Source of the DNA: Theobroma cacao
Lineage: Eukaryota > Streptophyta > Magnoliopsida > Malvales > Malvaceae
Direction of reading: 5' to 3'
Assembly: GCF_000208745.1 (NCBI RefSeq)
Contig: NC_030850.1
Location: forward strand, 18,252,648-18,316,647
DNA length: 64,000 nt
The notes below the pieces were generated by a model. That model saw only the letters and a list, made by a program, of their open reading frames with translations. It did no database searches and was not told where the DNA came from. Below are positions 48,358 through 60,351 of the stretch, one piece after another. Positions within the stretch are counted from its first letter, which is position 1. Each line of letters begins with the position of its first letter. Position numbers and translations under genes: made by a program.

Positions 48358-50150
48358 TTACAGTTGTCCATTGGTCAAATCATTAGGAAGGGGAAACTGT
48401 TGTTGTGATTTAGGATGTGAATGCTGTGATGATGAAGACTTGCTAGCTAGATTTGGAAGCCTTTCAAGGATAACTTTCATGAAGGACTTAATATCATGCA
48501 TGTCAGTTTTCAACTCATTCACATCGCTCTTCATTTCTTGATAGCCCTCAAGTTTAGATGATGAAACCCATGCAATATCACCAAAAAGCATCGTACCACA
48601 TGCAGACTCAAATGTCGTAGTTGGAGTAAATAGTGTAGCAGTCACATCTTGGTGCTAAACCCATAGACATGGGTTTGAGTGGTTTATGGCCCTCCAATTG
48701 CTTCAAACCATGCTATTAGATCGAACTCTAGCTAGGATGATGGATCATCACCATACTTCTACAATATAGTAGGTGTATATGATTCCTACAAATAGAAAAG
48801 GAAATAACATAATATATTAATGAAATTGTCAAGTAACATATACACATATTCAATAATATAAAGAAAATAAATTGACTCATTTTTATTACTTACACTAGCA
48901 ATCTTTGACTTGTTACTCACAAACTCTTCGATACCTTTTTGTCACTTGTGAGTGTGCTCCAAAACCTCGAAGAATGTCGTTGGTCTTTGTAGCATCTCGG
49001 ACTGCAATCACAATAAGAAAAAAAACGTATCATCACCAATATGCATGTTTCCACAATCCTCAACACAATGACAACATGTTTTAAAATCGTAAAACAATGA
49101 CAACACATAACACATTTGGAAGAAAAACAAATGCAACATCGAAACATATGCATGGCTTCGCTTCGTAGTCGTCAACAACACAACGACAATAACAAAATGC
49201 TCACATTATTGACTTTTTGAGTTAAGAACGCATACCATTTTCTTCTGATGAAAAGCAAAAGGTAAAAAACCCCTTGTGTGCTTTTCTATGCTACCATTTT
49301 TCTCTGTCAAGTGGTTTTCCTAGGCCTTCGCAAATCGACGCTACCATATAAGCCTGGCCCAGACATTATCGACTTGTTGGTCCCAAACCTTTGTAATGAT
49401 CTAGTGGCGTGCCTTCCACTTAGTCAAGAGGATATCATGACGAGTGCTCACATCCCTTTTGGAGTTCTCGCTCTCGTCCACAAACAGATCTTTTAACCGA
49501 TCCTTATAAATTTTCTCCCATATGTTGCAGATCATTGTAGCATCGGTATCAACCCATGTAAAAGACTCCTACATTAAAAATAAATATTTATATTAGTATC
49601 GTTAACGGAAACCTGGGTAAATATATAATAACAATATGGTACCTTAAATTTACGCCACATGTCATATTTCACGACAGTAGAAATCAACCTTCATGTAGCC
49701 CAAGGCCCACTAAAGTGTCTCTTGATTATTCTTGTGATGGTTGGAGTCATTCCAGTCTCCACAAAGTACTACAAAATCAATACATCTGTATTAAAACACA
49801 TTAATGAATTTACTACATATAATGAAATAAGTTAATAATTGTAAATTATGTCTCTCCGGATTGGTAAGAGTAGGCAAGCCTACACTCAGCCCTCAGCCCC
49901 TAGATTATGATACAGAGTTTGACTTAGTTGTGGCAGTAGTTAGAGTTGGTAGCATTTCCTCTAGATCGAATGGAGTAGCCGCTGGTGTGGGCATAAGAAT
50001 AGATATCAATGGTATCAATGACTGAGGTGGAATCAGAGGTCTCACAGCCGATGGTGAAGAGTGAGGAGGTGGAATCGGAGGTTACGCAGCTAAATTACCT
50101 ACTCCATTCGATTGTGCTTGAGGGCTAGCAGTAGTTTTGTATTTAACCAT
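48358..50150 (-). pseudogene. CACTA TNP1-like gene, degenerate
   Basis: On the minus strand, 50150-49860 reads MVKYKTTASPQAQSNG then a Pro-rich part with stops, like the 31.6-kb copy. 49500-49280 contains QQVDNVWARLIW..RRFAKAKENHLTEKN (with a stop), the Ptta/En/Spm motif. 48645-48358 is a C-terminal coiled-coil-like segment (VNELKTDMHDIKSFMKVILE) ending at a stop. Introns probably separate these blocks. Several stops argue that it is inactive. Confidence 0.7.
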
Positions 50151-50289
50151 GACTATGCAAAAATCTATCAACACATTATCAACTAACCATTATTATGAAT
50201 TGACAATAAATGTAATGCATAATCATTAATATTAAGTATTGTTAATAAATGTAATTCCGTGACCATCAACCATCAATCACCATTTGAAC

Positions 50290-53108
50290 AGGAAAACTCA
50301 TTTCATCATTCTCATCTTCAGGATCATCTCTTTCACTATCATCGTCTTCTTGTGTATCTTCCTCTATCTCTTTATTTTCTCCTTCAACTCATTCATCGTC
50401 ATCATCTTCTTCATTATTTTTGACCTTAACAAACATATTAACCTCTTCATATTCACCACTAACAAGAATTGTATTGCTGTCAAGGTTGTTTGAAGGATTA
50501 TCAAATTGTGTATTGATATTGTCTTCATCTTCTTGATACAACCCTTCATTATTCAAAATATCAAATTGACTTTGAGCTTTTGTTTTGAACATTGTCCACC
50601 AATCACATCAATCTCTTTTGTTTGATGGGTATGGACTATAGTAAACTTTTTTTTTTTTAGCATTGAATTGAAATAATCTTTGAAAGTTGCAGAAATCATC
50701 CAACAAATACATGTCAAAGGTCTCAAAGACAATGAAACAACTTCCCACACAGACAATGTTTCGAACACGGTGGAGAACAAATGCAGTAACAAGAGTATGA
50801 AAAAGACCATTACATGTTCGTGAAATGAACAAACTAATCTAACTCATTGACCACCTTAATCCCCATTGTATTAGCCGTCCCAATAATGGACTTACAAATA
50901 CTCTCAAGGGACATGTATTGACAATAAGGATCCGATTGCTTAACCTTGGCAATCTCGTATATATGTCTGACGGACAACGTAGTGGCGATCACGTGACTTG
51001 GCTAGCTCCTACCGGACTCGATACCCGCTGCTTTCTTCAAGTACCATGTCACGGAGGGAGACTTCACGGTGAACTCGAAGGTGTTGTCTTTGAAGGCGGT
51101 TATGGTGACTACCATAAAAGTGTTGGGCTTGTACTTTTGGGTTTAGGCCTTGAAGTCTTTGTGAAAGGCCATCAGATTCAGCCGGTACTACCCCAAAGCA
51201 GGACGCACTAGTGGCGCGGGTCATGCTCCTCCCACTGGTATCGTCAGCTTAATGGTGGCTGCCACTGGCCGCCGGGTTAAGATCTCCTCAGGGTTTGGAC
51301 TATAGTAAACTTGAGTAGCTTGTTCGGCTAAAACAAAAGGCTCTTTACTAGCAAGAATTGAGTTGTGTCTAATTTCGACCAACCCATGAACAAGATTAAC
51401 TCTAAGATCTTTTTCAATACCAAGCTAATGACATTTGAACAAAACTACTCGATTATTTACACCAAAATATTCTAACTCAACGATATCGACCATCAAACTA
51501 TAAAAGTCACGATTGTAATCATTATAGCAACTTCCTTTGATATAGACACCACTATTTATTGTGGAACGATTTTCTCCATATTCCAATGTATGGAACTTCT
51601 ATCCATTCACATAGTAACATTTGTAACACATCGCTATACGACCACCATTGTGCGACATGTCTACTAAACGAGAATCAATTTGATTCACATGTTGGGCCAC
51701 TTACGAGAAAGTAACATGCCATGTAATTATTTCAAGTGTTATTTTAACACTTACAATTAGATTGATAAATGATAACTTACATATTTTTCCAACCAATTTC
51801 GAGAGGTTGCATCATGGATTTTGTACAATTCCTTGTCAGTAATACCATATCATTCTCTTTTCACCATATCATCAAACATCTTAAACATAGAATGAACATA
51901 TATTGAATTAATGCCATTAACTTTTCATAATTTTCTAAACTTGTAATCGACTTAAACACTCCATTTATGGTAATATCTCATCACAATTCATTAGTACATA
52001 TAGTTCTACAACATCAAACTCATCTTCCTCTAAGGATCACCATTTCTCGAATGAACCTAAAGGTTAGTTGGGATGGGTGAAAATCAAAAGACGATCGGAT
52101 GCATAAACCTCTCAACGATCATCATTTCGTGGGACCTGATTCATTCTTGTTGGGATTGTAGGTTCAAAGTACATCAACCAAAACATTGATATTTCCTCGA
52201 TGAGATATGCTTCACAAATGGAACCTTCCATAAATGCTTGATTATTATTTTTTTTTTTAATGATGCAAGACCTTGAAGATCAATGTGATTGTTAGATTCT
52301 CATCGTAACCCTAAAATAATTAGCAAATTACATGTGTGGCTCCTAATACCTCTCTTAAGGATACATCCATCAATAATGGAGTGGTCCTCCGACCTTAGCT
52401 TCATATTCCAAGTGGATCGGCAAATATTCCGTTGAGTCAAGGATAAAAATCTTCTCCAATTTGTATATGGTTCCCACAAGTTTTCCTTCCCATGCATTGA
52501 TATGATCAAAACACATTTCGGTTGCACATATATCATGAAAGAAATATGAGATATCAATAATTGCTCTCTAAATAGTGTGAGGAACCATTGCAAAATGCAA
52601 TTGGGAGAAACCGCTGCATAAAACATGACAATCATGACTTTTCATCCCATAAAATTTGCACTCTTGTTCATTCACATAATTTGCAATATTAGAGGTAAAA
52701 CCATTTGGTAGTTGTAATTGTTTCACCCAAACACACACAGTTTTTTTTTGCTTTTTAGTTAAAGTGTATGAAGCCTTCAGTGTATATAGTTCACAATTAT
52801 GCATAACTAATTTAATTTTGGTCGCCTACAACACACCTTTAAATCTTGTCAAGCCTTTATATTGTCTTTTGCCTTCCCCGAAACATCCATCATCGTGTTG
52901 AATATATTATCAAAGACATTACGCTCAATATGCATCACATCCAAGTTGTGACGAATGAGATTTGTACTCCACTATGGTAACTCCAAAAAAATACTTTTCT
53001 TCATCCAGTTATGGGTTTGCCCAAAACCCAAAAGCTTATGGTCATCAACCTCTGCTCCACATGTGATATTAGGAATTGCATCTAGTTGTTCCAAAATCTC
53101 AGCACTGG
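50290..53108 (-). pseudogene. CACTA TNP2-type transposase, truncated and split
   Basis: Reading the minus strand from 53108: the Transposase_21 region (ILEQLDAIPNITCGAEVDDH, NLIRHNLDVMHIERNVFDNI) with stops; DUF4218 at 52804-52300 (ASYTLTKKQKKTVCVWVKQL, GMKSHDCHVL); DUF4216 at about 51600-50611 (VDIVELEYFGVNNRVVLFKC, EPFVLAEQATQVYYS); then an acidic tail near 50590-50380. TNP2 is the catalytic transposase. The N-terminal part is lost at the 53108 junction. DUF4216 is interrupted after its VYYSP by the L11 pseudogene, and resumes YPSNKRD beyond it. Confidence 0.85.
50649..51295 (-). pseudogene. MRPL11: Processed pseudogene of mitochondrial ribosomal protein L11 (uL11m)
   Basis: From 51293 down to the stop at 50834-50836 the minus strand reads, without introns, EEILTRRPVAATIKLTIPVG, YRLNLMAF, ITAFKDNTFEFTVKSPSVTW, YLKKAAGIESG, IYEIAKVKQSDPYCQYMSLE and CKSIIGTANTMGIKVV. 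This is the mitochondrial L11 type, a large-subunit protein at the ribosomal stalk base. Four in-frame stops (51221-51223, 51188-51190, 51143-51145, 51002-51004) disable it. About 170 bases of 3' UTR-like sequence follow, then a 10-base A-tail (T run at 50649-50658). The 17-bp duplication TGGACTATAGTAAACTT flanks it (50632-50648, 51296-51312). The first residues of the protein are missing (5' truncation). These are the marks of LINE-driven retroposition. It is clearly more GC-rich than its host. Confidence 0.9.
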
Positions 53109-53113
53109 ATAAA

Positions 53114-56100
53114 TGATAACTCTATAATATAGAGTTATTTGGGCTTAATTTTGATAGTAATTTAGCTTAGTTCTTGTTATAATGCATAGAAATTAGTAGG
53201 TTTTATTTAAATAAATTTAAATTAGTTAATTTAGGTGAGTCAATCTAATCTTAGTTAATTTTATATTAATTTGGTGTTATTGTGATTAAGATAGGTTGTT
53301 ATTGATTTATTTGTGCTTTTGTAGGTTTAATGAAGGAAGAATTTTAATGAAAGAAGAAAAGCAATTTTAGGGTGCAAACTTTTAGTTCATAAGTTTTGGT
53401 ATTTCAACCATAACTCTCTATACAAAACTCTAAACGAGATGATTATTCGACTATTGGAAAGCTAAGAGAAGGATCTACAACTTTCATGTTTACCACTTTG
53501 CCTAGTTAGGCCTCAAAGATGGTCAAAAAGGTTGTCAAAGTTGAAGCACTGCAGTAGTCCTAGAGCAATTACCAAATGAGGTGATTCTTAGACCACTAGA
53601 ATGTTAAGAGGAAGGGCTACAATTATGTGTTTATCACTTTGTGTAGTTCTGATCAAATAGTAGTAAAATATTTGTATAAGTCGAGCACTACAACAGAATG
53701 CATGGACTGAACATGATGTTGTATTTGAAGTATATCTTTCACTCTAGAAGTTCAATTGACGTGACTGTTGAGCCATTGGAAAGATAAGTGACAGGGATAA
53801 AACTTTCATGTTTATTGCTTCACCCAGTTTAGATTTGATGAAGGTGAAAATCACGTTGGAAGATGTTGGATTGTTGTAGTTTTACACAACGCAGCATGTG
53901 GAGGAAGTCTGTGGCCTTGAGTTACTCAAGGTTGTAGCGTCAAGGAAGCCAAGGCCGCAGTGCTAAGGAGAGCAAGGCTACAGTGCTGGTGAAAGGAAGG
54001 GCACCATATAAACTTTTGAGGCTAGAGAGCTGCATCGCCAAGAAAGGAAGGTTGCAGTGCTACTATAGCAAAAAAGGCAGCACCGCGACACCGAGTAAAC
54101 ATGGTCACGATGCCAAACAATTTTCTAAAAATAAAAATTTGATGGGATTTTGGAAATGACATTATTTGGAGCCTATTTAAGGGACCTTTTTTAGAGGTTT
54201 TAAAAAGGAGTTAGCACGCAACTATTCTGGAAAAAAAGAGCCAAGAACAAAGCAAGAAAACAAGAGAATTTGAGAGTGAATTGAGATTGCAAAGCTTCTA
54301 TAATTAGTTTCTTTCTCTTATTTTCTTTGACTAGGATTCATGGTTAAATTTCTTTGGATATTGTTTTTATTAGATATTATGAGCTAAACTATTTTTCTAG
54401 CATTGTGGTGGATTTCAACATGTAATCTGAATATTAGTTTCTCTTTTATTCATTATGAATGAGTAAAGTTTTGCTTATTCAAATATGTTCTTAACGCTTT
54501 TGATTGCCTAGCCATCAATTAATTGATTTGTGAATCTAATTGAGACTTGATAGAAAGATTTTAGAATGGACTAAGATTTGATTAGTGTATCTTCACATCA
54601 CTTAGGTGTTCTAATTTACGATTCGGGTAGACAAATGCCGATTTTCATATATAGCTAAATTAGAACACTAGCTTAATGAACCTTATTTAATTGATTACTA
54701 TAGTCATATAATGACCTAATTAAGTTAGGTATTTGTGCAAGCATCTCGACGGAGACTTGTACTTAGCTTTGGATTCTAGGTTAGTAAAACCACCCATGAA
54801 TGTAAATAATAAGATAAGCTAGTATCAGATGAAGTATTGAATGAACCCATAATCCTAGGTTTTAATATATTGCCTTTTTCTAGTGAATTTTTAACTTTTT
54901 TTTAATTAGTTTAGTTTTTGATTGAAGTTAGTTTTAATTAATTGTTTACAAAATTTAGTTACTCAAATAAGATTAATTTGTCATAATTTTAGTACTTAGT
55001 AAAGAATTAGGACTAAATCCCTGTGGGATATGACTCTAGACTTACTGTTTATATTACTTGTTCGATACATATACTTGCATGTGCAATATCGATTGCAAGT
55101 TTTTAGCAATAATGTTTATTTGTGTGCAAGCTTTTTCCTTACAAGATGGTTAATGTCTATCCGTGTGGTGCAATAGATATTTGTAGTGAAGCTACCAGAA
55201 CCTTCAGAGTGAATGGGTAGCATCTCCAACATTATTTGGCAGGTGAATTGGATCGCCAAATATCCTCAATTAGTCCAATTAACAACAATAAAGTGGTATC
55301 ATAGTCGAGTTATTGATTATAAAGAAGCATTTCTTGCGAGGCAACCCAAGCTATATCCTTTTAGATTTAGTTGTTATTTTAGTTAGTTTTTGTTTTTTTA
55401 TTTAAAAAAGTAGTAATAACCTTTTCCTAGCTTGTTTTGTTGAGTATGCAAGTTTGGGAAGTATGGAGATAAGGAGAAAGAAAATTAAAGCTTTCAATGC
55501 ACTATCACCATTGATAGGGGAGTATATTTTCCTTATTCTTTTTAGCTTTTCACATTGAGGACAATGTGCAATTTAAGTTTGGGGGAGGGTTTTACTCTTA
55601 TTAGTTTTTGTGATATTTTAGGTTAGTTTATTTTCGTTAATTTTTTTTAAAATTTCATGCATGTTTTAAAAACAGGAGCTAAATTTAATTGCACCAATTT
55701 CTTTGAATTTAAGTATCCAATGATGAAAACCTAGTTATATATTTACCTTGATTCTTTAAAACATGTGGATATTGTTTGAATGTTATGTGAATTCTTATGC
55801 TAAGCTTCATTGTTAGGATGAGATTTGTACATTTTGAGGACTATATATTTTGCTTAAATTCATTGTACATATTTAGATAAGGTTTATGTGAATGTGAATT
55901 TCTGAATTATGTATTGAGTTCTAGAATTTGTTTGATTCTCTGTCGAGGTGAAATCTTAAAGATATGATTTAGGACATATTTGGACCGATTGAGCCTTTTT
56001 AGCCTACCTTACATAATCTATCCTTAGTTTACTCTTTTTGAGCCTAATGACACCTTTTCTTTATTTGAACACTTAATTTTTAGCCTAAACACTTAAATTA

Positions 56101-57050
56101 ATATTTCCAATAATTTTGGCACCCCTCACTCCTAAGTGCATAAGTCAATTTAGGAAGTGTTATGACCTAAATAGTGAAAGAGGTGGTAAGGATGAAAAGT
56201 GATGAAAAGTTCAAAATATGACTGCATTCCTCTCACTACCCAATAAAAGAAATAAGTTTGGGGGAGTAATATTTAAAAGAAAAAAAAGAGAAAAAGGAAA
56301 AGGGTAGAGGAAAAAGAAAAAGTTTGAAATGTTGCACAAAAGAAAAATTTTGATAAAAAAAAAGAAAAAAGGGGTATATGAGGTAAAGGAAAATAAAGTT
56401 ATGAATAGGTCCTATATTGACTATGTGCTTCGGGTGATTTGAGCTATACATTATCCCATATCCAACCTTAGCCCTAGCCATACATTGCAAGTTAGTTAAA
56501 GCCCTATTGATTTTAACTTAGTATTAGTCTATATTATTGGAGAGAGAGATAAAAAGTAAACTTATGGAATTTAATTACTAATTTGGATTTTGCTTGAATA
56601 CAAACTTATCTGGATACGACAATGTTCTAGGTGAAAAGATTGCACACACACATGGAAATTCATTTAACAATAGGCTTGGATTTGAATTGAAACATGAACT
56701 TGAATAATATTTGTGTGTTGCTTAGATTTATGAATATGGATTAAATTTTGAGGATATTAAAGGTGATGAATGAAATGGTGCAATTGATTTTGAGTTAAGT
56801 GTTTTCTTTATTTGAGTTATTACATTTTATTTCATGTTTTGCTTGTAGACTAGCAAAATCTTAAGTTTGGGGATAAAGTTATTTTAACACATTTTGAGGG
56901 CTTAAGTAGTTAGATTTTTGAGATTTTAGCTTAACCTAACCATTTAAGAGAATATTTCCTTGAAGAGATTCCATTGTTTGATCTAAGGAAACTTGTTAAA
57001 GTGCATCATAAGTTTTAATTATTATCTACATTAATATGTGATTGTAATTT
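53114..57050 (+). mobile_element. Internally deleted Athila-like gypsy element
   Basis: The LTR starts TGATAACTCTAT at 53114 and runs to about 55080. It aligns in reverse with 1-1062 but is longer because a module is present three times (53425-53880). At about 55150 the sequence jumps straight to the C-terminal end of pol (GAIDICSEATRTFRVNG then a stop), so gag and nearly all of pol are deleted. 55200-56870 is the long 3' untranslated region (AGTTTGGGGGAGG at about 55575, and again near 56250 and 56860). From 56873 a damaged 3' LTR start (ATAA, GTTATTTTAACACATTTT) is recognisable; its right edge is unclear. Confidence 0.7.
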
Positions 57051-58725
57051 TAATTATGCAGTGCTAGATGTTGTCTATAATGTTGTCTATGATGTGAAGT
57101 CAGTTTTTCTAGTTAGAAAAATATGAATGTTGTCTATAATGTTGACACAACTTATTTAGAATATCTTGTATGAACCAAATTCACTATATTTTTTTGGACA
57201 ACAAGTTGTTTGTCACTGACTATAGAACAACCTTTTACACATTTTGTAAGAAGATATGTTTATACATATGTAAAATGTTGATTAGCAAGATAAAACTAAA
57301 GATGCGTATATGATAACCAATTTGTTGCTATGATATGAAATACTATTCACAATTTTTACTATCAAATGTTGATAAAATTTTATAAAATACATAATAATCA
57401 AACATTTAAGATAATCATGATATTACCACAACAAAATCTTTGTTAATTATAAATCTTGCTACGTAGCTTTGGCATCGGTTCACTTTAATAAGCAATAAAG
57501 AAAGTTTGAACACCACATTGTTCATTTTTTTTTTTCATTTTACAATACTATAAAGATTAATGTGACACCACTATGCCCTAAATCAACAAACAAAGCATTG
57601 AGCATTCCAAGTAAGTATGAAAACATCCTAACCTAAATAAAATTTACCGGGTCCTCAATTAATATAGCTACTACAAATTATACCAACCTAAGCATAAACG
57701 TAACTACTGGGTGAGTAATGAGTAATGAATGAGAGCTAGAGTTGGTTAGATAGTGGCAGTAGAGACATGAAGTTGAGCTTGGAGCCATGAAGGGGAGATC
57801 GATGAACAGCAAAGCAAAAAAGATCACAATGCATTTAAATACGGAGAACAGCCAGTTGTATCCATTAGTATGCAGGGTCCCACACACACCTTGCTTGGAT
57901 GATGGAACCTTCTCTCTTGCTCCTTTTGTTTTTTTTTTTTTCTGTTAAATTTTAATTGGTACATTTCTCTCTTAATTTAGTATCTCCCAGTTTCATGCAT
58001 ATGACATGCTAGCTGACACTGCCGTGAGGCTCAAGGTATGGGTATGCATTACCAAAGCGATAAAAAAGGGCAACAATATATGTGAATAGTATACATATAG
58101 TAGACCAACAACTGCCAATTAGTGATTTAAATAGAATGACAAAAATATATATAAAAATTTAGAATAGATATATATGCGATTTGTCTTTTCTTTGAATTGG
58201 GAAGCGGGATGGGGATTGTTAGATGGACAAGAAGCTATGATCATGTCTTTTCAATATTATGATGATAAAATTTTGAATCAAAATATTAGGTGGTCTTCCT
58301 ATTGATATCTTTATATGGATGCTTTGTTCAACAATTATAGGAAAGAACAAGATAATTAGAATCGTTGGTCTGCTAAACATGGTCACCATCATTATCACAT
58401 TAATTTTAGCATATAGCCTCATCAGTTACCAAAATCTTTGTCAATGTTAATTTTTTTGCTCATTTTTTCCTCTTATTGACTAAATATTTTCCTAAAATAA
58501 GTTTGTTAAAATTTCTTAATGGCTTTCAAGGATATGCTGTTTTTAATGCAGACGGTGGGGTGGTATGGACTGGCATTGAAGTTCAGTTAAAGCCAACAAC
58601 TGCCCCGGACAGTTAAGATTGTCATTAAAAGGACTGATTTAATGGCACTCAGAATTCAACTTACAAGCAATTCCCGAGTCACAAAGAGTACAGCTAGCGC
58701 AGAGAGTTGAGTTGAAAAGAGAGAG
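57051..58725. other. Intergenic region upstream of the glycine-rich protein gene
   Basis: No transposon domain is seen. Near the gene, ATTAAAAGG at 58624-58632 is a weak TATA candidate about 95 bases before the ATG. A short minus-strand frame at 57678-57887 has a TATTTAAATG upstream of an internal ATG but no family motif. Confidence 0.4.
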
Positions 58726-59145
58726 ATGGCAAAGTGTTTTATAATTCTTGTACTTACGCTTGCAGTTATTCACAGCAGTACGGCTGCTCGGAATGTGCCT
58801 GGTGGCACTGGTCTTGATGACGAAAAGAACTTCGTTGCGTTTGGTGGGGTTGGTGGCATTGCTGGAGCAGGCGTTGGCATTGGAGGCGGGGACGGTGTCC
58901 TTGGCGGCATTGGGAGTGGAATTGGTGCAGTTGGTGGAATCGATGGACTTGGTGGTTCCACTGGTTTAGGAGGCCTTGGTGGCTTGGGTGGAGCTACTGG
59001 AGGTCTTGGAGGACTCGGCAGTGGAATTGGTGGCCTTGGCGGTGATGTTGGTGGTCTGGGCACTGGCATTGGTCGTGGCGTTGGTGGTGGAAGTGGAAGT
59101 GGTGATTGTGGTGATGGTGGCGCCGGATCCTTACTTCATCCTTGA
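58726..59145 (+). CDS. Secreted glycine-rich protein, probably cell-wall associated (139 aa)
   Basis: Single exon. Residues 1-21 (MAKCFIILVLTLAVIHSSTA) are a signal peptide, followed by RNVPGGTG..DDEKNFVAFGGVGG, a conserved lead-in of plant class I glycine-rich proteins. Residues about 40-125 are nearly all Gly with Leu, Ile, Val, Ala or Ser in GGLGG / GIGG / GVGG steps. The C-terminus GDCGDGGAGSLLHP holds a single cysteine and the HP end seen in relatives. Such proteins are exported and deposited in the wall of vascular or expanding tissue. Long frames in the other phases and on the other strand are shadows of the GGN codons. It is the most GC-rich native stretch in the window. Confidence 0.85.
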   Translation: MAKCFIILVLTLAVIHSSTAARNVPGGTGLDDEKNFVAFGGVGGIAGAGVGIGGGDGVLGGIGSGIGAVGGIDGLGGSTGLGGLGGLGGATGGLGGLGSGIGGLGGDVGGLGTGIGRGVGGGSGSGDCGDGGAGSLLHP

Positions 59146-60351
59146 TTTCTCTGGAGCATTATTTTATATTATCGACTTCAATCTACGCCTAGCAATAGGC
59201 GTGAGAGGTTTTTGTCATAACATAATAATCTGTTTTTGTTTTGCTATTTTGAGATTGATCACTATGTCAAGTCTTAAAAAAATCTTCCGGATGTTTCTTC
59301 ATTTCTCAGTGGTTTCTAGCATTAAAGGAATCTCATTATTCTTCTTTTGTTTCAAGAGGAATCAGATGCTCTCACTGAAAGAAAAATTTGTTGTCCTGCA
59401 TGCGTGAGGACAAATTTTTGCATAACTAATAAGATACTTCGTCATTCACGGAGGAAAAAGAATTGATTAGAAGTAAAAGCATCTTGAAAATTAATCAATT
59501 TGACAATAGTGTCTGGTCCAACCACTTGTAGACTTCGATAAATGCACTCACTGACTTTGCAAGGGTGAAAAGGTAATGCTATGGCTTATAATGAGTTGTG
59601 TAATTGCCATATTAATCAATTTTAGGTCTAGATTGATATTAATAAATTATAACTGCCATGATAAATAAATGACGATTTCCGTTTGTAATTAGGTTCAAAA
59701 TTAATTCAAGACAAAAAATGAATGCGAAAGTATTTATGTTTTTGATTTAATGAAAATCACGTGGAACGGCAATTGGAAGTTGTAGCTGCTTTTGCAATTG
59801 GAAACAAATACATTGTAATTGAAATTTTTATTTCAATTTTATGATGTTGACATTGCAATTAAACACAACTACAATTGTAATACTAAACCAAATCTTAATA
59901 AACCTCTGAACCATGTAGGAATAGTTTTTTTGGTTAATTTGGATAAAGACAAAGAGATCATGGTAAAAACTTCTATAGAAAAATATAGAAGTAAATACAA
60001 TTATATCTCAAATAAAATAAATTAGTTGAAACGGCCAAAAGATCACAAAGACTAACTGGCTAAAATTCAACATTTAGATCCCACCTTGGGCATGTATCAA
60101 CTTATCGAGCTCATTCGAACATTCCTTTGGTAGTTTAGGTGCCCTTTCGTCTTCTATTTTTTTTTTAAATTGTAATAAAAAGCATGTTGGGTAACATGTT
60201 TAATTCTTGCTTTTTTAAAATAGAACCAATATTTCAAAATTGTTTGAAGTAAAAAATTCTTATTTTCATTACTTTCAAAAATAATATTATGTTTTTGACA
60301 CTACTAAGAGTAGGTGAATAATATCTTTATTTATAAAATAATATTCATATA
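59146..60351. other. 3' flank of the glycine-rich protein gene, otherwise unassigned
   Basis: There is no clear AATAAA close to the stop. 59150-59420 keeps moderately mixed composition and may be 3' UTR. 59640-60340 is AT-rich, with no element or gene that I can support. Confidence 0.35.

Larger units (their letters stand above)
47720..53108 (-). mobile_element. CACTA (En/Spm) DNA transposon, truncated on the right
   Basis: The left terminus reads CACTACAAAAAAA, the hallmark end of plant CACTA elements, preceded by GCA as candidate 3-bp target. Subterminal repeats (TCGGTAAT, ACCGATGGA, CATCGAT and variants) fill 47739-48130, the expected binding region for the element's own protein. Two genes follow on the minus strand, TNP1-like and TNP2-like. 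The right terminus is missing because the Athila-like element starts at 53114. It contains an inserted processed pseudogene at 50649-51295. Confidence 0.85.

Noticed and set aside
49278..49496. Plus-strand frame resembling the minus-strand frame at 32281-32499
   Set aside because: The similarity is the antisense shadow of two copies of the TNP1-like coding region; the conserved motif is read on the other strand in each case.
50918..51211. Plus-strand 97-codon frame with good composition
   Set aside because: It is the antisense of the L11 pseudogene, whose conserved residues are on the minus strand.
53109..56878. ATAAA/ATAAA as a proven target duplication of a 3.76-kb element
   Set aside because: The right ATAAA lies in what looks like a damaged LTR start (GATAA..GTTATTTTA.CACATTTT also seen at the window's left LTR), so the match may be coincidental.
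57678..57887. Possible small gene on the minus strand with TATTTAAATG upstream of ATGGCTCC
   Set aside because: The peptide has no signal or family motif and the frame ends in low-complexity sequence. A promoter remnant is possible but not supported.
58770..59069. Proline-rich 99-residue frame antisense to the glycine-rich protein, and the Leu/Val/Ala-rich frame at 58976-59407
   Set aside because: Both are mirror images of GGN codon repeats in the real gene, with no independent start context or domain.
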